DNA of 64,000 nucleotides from Peribacillus simplex (lineage in GTDB: Bacteria; Bacillota; Bacilli; Bacillales; DSM-1321). The stretch lies in assembly GCF_900156045.1 (NCBI RefSeq), contig NZ_FTMX01000001.1, positions 248,001 through 312,000 on the forward strand, read 5' to 3'. The position numbers and the translations under genes are program-made. Numbering within the stretch: the first letter of the stretch is position 1; each line of letters begins with the position of its first letter. Shown in pieces: positions 60,945 through 64,000 of the stretch. Below the pieces are notes generated by a model, which ran no database searches, was not told where the DNA came from, and worked only from the letters and a program-made list of their open reading frames with translations.

Positions 60945-60973
60945 AACACAGGCAGATAGCCTGTGTTTTTTTT
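60945..60973 (+). terminator. Terminator (attenuator) upstream of the MFS pump
   Basis: Perfect 9-bp stem AACACAGGC/GCCTGTGTT with loop AGATA and eight to nine T residues, ending 48 bases before the pump start. Placed between promoter and gene, it should switch expression off unless antiterminated. Confidence 0.85.
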
Positions 60974-61020
60974 AGGGCATAAAGAAAAAAATATTGAAAA
61001 TAGAATGAGGTGTTTGAGAG

Positions 61021-62271
61021 ATGAAATCATTAAATGAACAAGTAAAGGACAATTGGAAAAAGAATATCATTCTTTTTCTAGGCAGTCAGACCATATCCCT
61101 CTTTGGTTCGTCCTTGGTTCAGTATGCCATCATGTGGTATATCACGTTGAATACACAGTCGGGTGTCATGATGACGATATCCATCGTTTGTGGTTTCGTG
61201 CCTACCTTTATACTCTCCCCAATCGCTGGGGTATGGGCAGACCGCTATAATCGGAAGATGCTGATCATTCTTTCGGATTCATTGATTGCCATTTCAACGC
61301 TGATATTGGCCATCCTGTTTTTAATCGGCTACGATGAGCTTTGGCTGCTTTTCGTCATGTCCGCTGTCCGGGCAATCGGAACGGGAATCCAGACTCCTGC
61401 CGTCGGTGCCATTCTTCCTCAGCTTGTGCCAGAGGATAAGCTTACGAAGGTGAACGGAACGAATGGAAGCATACAAGCGCTAGTGATGCTCGTTTCCCCC
61501 ATGGTGAGCGGCGCGCTGCTTACGATGGCTTCAATCGAAACCATTTTCTTCATTGATGTGATTACAGCTGCAATTGCCATCTTCACATTGTTGGCATTTT
61601 TGAAAATTCCAGCACATGCGAAGGCATTACAAAAGCAAACAACCAGCTATTTCACCGATTTGCAAGAAGGATTCAGCTATATCAGGAATCACGACTTTCT
61701 TAAGAAATTCTTTATGTTTTTCGCATTTTTCTTCGTGCTTGCCGCACCTGTTGCATTTCTTACACCGCTTCAGGTCACACGCTCTTTCGGGAATGATGTT
61801 TGGCGGTTGACTGCGATAGAAATCACCTTTGCCATTGGTATGATGCTAGGCGGGATTTTCATGGCATCCTGGGGAGGCTTTAAAAACAAGATCCATACGA
61901 TGACACTTGCGAGCCTTATAATTGGTGCCTGTACTTTCGCTCTTGGAATCATCCCCGTTTTCTGGATTTACTTGGTCATCATGGGGGTAGTCGGATTGGC
62001 GATGCCCATCTTTAATACGCCGTCCACGGTCTTGTTACAGGAGAAGGTCGAGGGTGATCTTCTTGGGAGGGTATTTGGTGTTTTAGGGATGATCTCGACT
62101 TCGATGATGCCGCTGGGGATGCTTGTATTCGGACCGATATCCGATATCATTAAAATAGAATGGCTGCTTATAGGAACTGGTTTATTGCTGTTCATTCAAG
62201 GCTTTTTCCTACTGGGCAGCAAAGTGTTGATCGAAGCCGGAAAACCGATCTCGAAAGATGCCCCCGAGTAA
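61021..62271 (+). CDS. MFS efflux transporter, MefA-like macrolide/drug exporter family
   Basis: 416 residues, 12 membrane helices. The MFS loop 2-3 motif is GVWADRYNRKMLIILSD; the N-terminal NIILFLGSQTISLFGSSLVQYAIMWYIT and VNGTNGSIQALVMLVSPMVSGALL are characteristic of the group that includes macrolide efflux MefA. Drug specificity cannot be read from sequence. GAGGTG lies before the ATG. The leader with an RLR peptide and attenuator argues for induction by ribosome-targeting antibiotics. Confidence 0.82.
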   Translation: MKSLNEQVKDNWKKNIILFLGSQTISLFGSSLVQYAIMWYITLNTQSGVMMTISIVCGFVPTFILSPIAGVWADRYNRKMLIILSDSLIAISTLILAILFLIGYDELWLLFVMSAVRAIGTGIQTPAVGAILPQLVPEDKLTKVNGTNGSIQALVMLVSPMVSGALLTMASIETIFFIDVITAAIAIFTLLAFLKIPAHAKALQKQTTSYFTDLQEGFSYIRNHDFLKKFFMFFAFFFVLAAPVAFLTPLQVTRSFGNDVWRLTAIEITFAIGMMLGGIFMASWGGFKNKIHTMTLASLIIGACTFALGIIPVFWIYLVIMGVVGLAMPIFNTPSTVLLQEKVEGDLLGRVFGVLGMISTSMMPLGMLVFGPISDIIKIEWLLIGTGLLLFIQGFFLLGSKVLIEAGKPISKDAPE

Positions 62272-62388
62272 TGGTACATCACTGGCAAGATGAAGGACTG
62301 GAGCCAGTTCCGGCAGATAAGGATATTATTGAATATCATAGGGGATTGGATATTTGTCAGCCTCATAGATTTGGCTAAGGAGGAAAAG
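62272..62388 (+). other. Short noncoding or relic stretch after the MFS gene
   Basis: A 35-codon frame (VHHWQDEGLEPVPADKDI near its start) overlaps here without a ribosome site. I do not recognise it; it may be a relic of a lost gene. Confidence 0.35.
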
Positions 62389-62634
62389 ATGGAGTTTTTG
62401 AGGAAAGTATTTAATTGGATGGTAGTTATCGGAATGATTCTGCTGCTAGGTAATTAAAGTGATAGAAGAAATCACAGCCGTATCTCAGCAAACGACGGCT
62501 TCATCAGAAGAAATTGCATCATCGATGGAGAACAAGCCGCTGCATCCAATGAACTTGCTCAATATACACAGCAGCTTACACAGTTAATAACTGATTTGGA
62601 GCACACGGTTGGGGAATTCCAGATAAAGAATTAG
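62389..62634 (+). pseudogene. Methyl-accepting chemotaxis protein remnant with internal deletion
   Basis: ATG 62389 has a perfect TAAGGAGG site and encodes a membrane-anchor-like MEFLRKVFNWMVVIGMILLL before TAA 62457. From 62462 the sequence reads IEEITAVSQQTTASSEEIASSME and, after a one-base shift, EQAAASNELAQYTQQL..LITDLEHTVGEF, the hallmark end of a chemotaxis receptor signalling domain. The gene has lost its middle and gained a frameshift. The N-terminal link is inferred from position. Confidence 0.7.
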
Positions 62635-62658
62635 CGGAATGGAAAACATAAGCGTTGC

Positions 62659-62692
62659 AAAAGGGGAAGCCACTAAGTGGTTTCCCCTTTTT
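62659..62692 (+). terminator. Intrinsic terminator after the chemotaxis-receptor remnant
   Basis: Stem AAAGGGGAAGCCACT/AGTGGTTTCCCCTTT (one bulge) ending in T residues. Confidence 0.88.
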
Positions 62693-62883
62693 GGTTGTAT
62701 TGCCATTGACCCTGATTTCTGTGAACAGGGCATCTCTCTTTAGTGGACAAAATCACTAGAAGTACAAAAGTACAATTTAGAGGAGCTGGTCAAGTATCCA
62801 TGCTTTTTTTACAAAGGGGAATAATATATAGGAATCGGACAAGTAGGGCCCAATGGCTCAAGGCCCAAAAAGGGGAGAACAAC

Positions 62884-64000
62884 ATGCATTTCGAAATAGG
62901 AATGACTATTTTTGTGTTTGTCATGACAATGATAGTTATATTGTGGAGGCCAGGAGGTATCAATGAAGCATGGCCAGCTTCAATCGGTGCCGTGATAATT
63001 TTGCTGACTGGCACAGTATCCCAAGGCGATATTTTGGATATCATCAATAAAATCGGGGGCGCATCGATCACCATCATGGCAACGATTGTCATGGCAGTCA
63101 TCTTGGAAAGTTTCGGCTTTTTTCACTGGGCGGCTGCGAGACTTGCCAACCTTGCCAGAGGATCGGGGTATCGCCTGTATTGGTACATTCAATTATTGTG
63201 CTTTTTAATGACCTTGTTATTCAATAACGACGGCAGCATCATGATTACGACCCCCATATTGATCTTGCTTTTGAAAAATCTCAGATTAAAACCACATGAA
63301 GCCATCCCGTATCTTTTGAGTGGAGCATTGATTGCAACAGCTTCAAGTGCGCCTATAGGCGTGAGTAATATAGTCAATTTAATCGCTTTGAAAATTGTTC
63401 ATATGTCGCTTTATATGCATACTGCCATGATGTTTGTACCTGCAACTTTGGGGTTGATCTTCATGTCATGGTTGATGTTCGCAGTGGTCAAGAAAAAACT
63501 GCCCAAGAAACTGCCGAATATTTCTTATGACATTGAGGAAAGTTTCTTCACTAAGAATTTCCATCCTTTAAAGGGAAAAATGACGGTTGAAACAAAAAGG
63601 CAACGCACAAGATTCATGTTGAAAGTATTGCTCTATGTGTTCGTGGTGCGCTGTTTACTCTTTGTAGCTTCTTATTTTTCCATTCCAATCGAGTGGGTTG
63701 CTGTACTTGGCTCTTTATCTTTACTGATCTGGAGATGGTATCATTTACGAACAAACCCTGTCGATATCCTAAAAAAGACCCCATGGCACATCCTGATATT
63801 CGCATTCTCCATGTATGTCATCATTTATGGTCTCCATAATGTAGGCCTTACAGCCATGCTCGTACAGATATGCGAACCGATTGTAAATCAAGGGTTACTG
63901 AGTGCTAGCTTTGTCATGGGAGGATTGGTTTCGATTTTATCAAACATTTTCAATAATCATCCGGCACTAATGATAGGAACCATTACCTTAACCGAAATGG
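62884..64000 (+). CDS. ArsB/NhaD-type ion transporter (3' partial)
   Basis: Open from ATG 62884 (AAAAGGGGAG upstream) to the window end, 372 codons visible; the C-terminus is missing. About ten membrane helices so far. FNNDGSIMITTPILILLLKNL near residue 115 and the pseudo-repeat FNNHPALMIGTITLTEM near the window end are the paired signatures of the arsenite/citrate-type ion transporter superfamily (ArsB, NhaD). No arsR or arsC is in view, so arsenite is not assured; a general anion or Na+/H+ role is possible. Confidence 0.8.
   Translation, partial: MHFEIGMTIFVFVMTMIVILWRPGGINEAWPASIGAVIILLTGTVSQGDILDIINKIGGASITIMATIVMAVILESFGFFHWAAARLANLARGSGYRLYWYIQLLCFLMTLLFNNDGSIMITTPILILLLKNLRLKPHEAIPYLLSGALIATASSAPIGVSNIVNLIALKIVHMSLYMHTAMMFVPATLGLIFMSWLMFAVVKKKLPKKLPNISYDIEESFFTKNFHPLKGKMTVETKRQRTRFMLKVLLYVFVVRCLLFVASYFSIPIEWVAVLGSLSLLIWRWYHLRTNPVDILKKTPWHILIFAFSMYVIIYGLHNVGLTAMLVQICEPIVNQGLLSASFVMGGLVSILSNIFNNHPALMIGTITLTEM

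Noticed and set aside
1..64000. tRNA, rRNA, T-box, phage attachment sites, IS transposases
   Set aside because: I looked for cloverleaf ends (CCA and GGTTCGA), conserved rRNA blocks, T-box TGGN bulges and transposase motifs and found none convincing.

Overview
This window is a chromosomal stretch from a Gram-positive, endospore-forming member of the Bacillaceae. The evidence is two complete GerA-type spore germinant receptor operons, AbrB with tandem Spo0A boxes, strong Shine-Dalgarno sites, TTG/GTG starts, cre, Zur-type and sigma-54 elements and a YfiT/BstA-like protein. Protein character and the dispersed repeats suggest a Peribacillus/Bacillus simplex-type organism; that genus call is inference. 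No rRNA, tRNA, phage, IS transposase or CRISPR array was seen.

Layout. 1-4.5 kb: citrate module (CitS fragment, CitT, an AraC-type regulator, CitM). 4.6-10 kb: mannitol operon mtlA-mtlR-mtlD. 10-16.6 kb: a locus with four Zur-like boxes: a five-gene nickel/peptide-type ABC importer (cntABCDF-like) followed by a nicotianamine-synthase-family enzyme (cntL-like), but without the racemase and opine dehydrogenase expected of a staphylopine-type metallophore pathway. 16.7-18.7 kb: catechol/quinone stress genes catD-catE-azoR. 18.8-24.9 kb: arginine/ornithine catabolism (rocR, rocA, rocD, rocG and a small biotinyl-like protein) from a sigma-54 promoter. 25.1-31.3 kb: a second sigma-54 regulon (PAS-AAA activator, BrnQ-like carrier, two amidohydrolases) with two sigma-54 promoters and a matching paired palindrome upstream of each. 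31.5-36.5 kb: small membrane proteins, a cytochrome P450, a PAP2 phosphatase and a DedA protein. 36.6-40.9 kb: germination operon A-C-B-D. 41-44.2 kb: a SWIM/SNF2 helicase. 44.7-47.3 kb: DUF2975/XRE pair, DUF817 protein, and a guanidine-I riboswitch controlling an SMR exporter pair. 48.3-52.7 kb: a regulator-ABC-kinase module whose ATPase is frameshifted, then an EmrE-type transporter. 53-58.6 kb: abrB, an acetyltransferase, a 21-bp tandem repeat array and a second germination operon (B-A-C). 58.9-64 kb: BstA-like transferase, acetyltransferase, AHSA1 protein, a MefA-like efflux pump behind a leader-peptide attenuator, a chemotaxis-receptor remnant, and the start of an ArsB/NhaD-type transporter.

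Three things stand out. First, the Zur-linked locus looks partly decayed: an orphan promoter runs into a 16-codon reading frame and a tandem repeat array, and a collapsed MATE-transporter remnant lies between a Zur box and cntL. Second, the second sigma-54 regulon has a clearly repeated enhancer that predicts its activator's binding site. Third, there are several noncoding repeat families: two 21-bp tandem arrays 44 kb apart, two 219-bp elements with terminal inverted repeats, and a 105-bp exact direct repeat built from the same GC-rich core.
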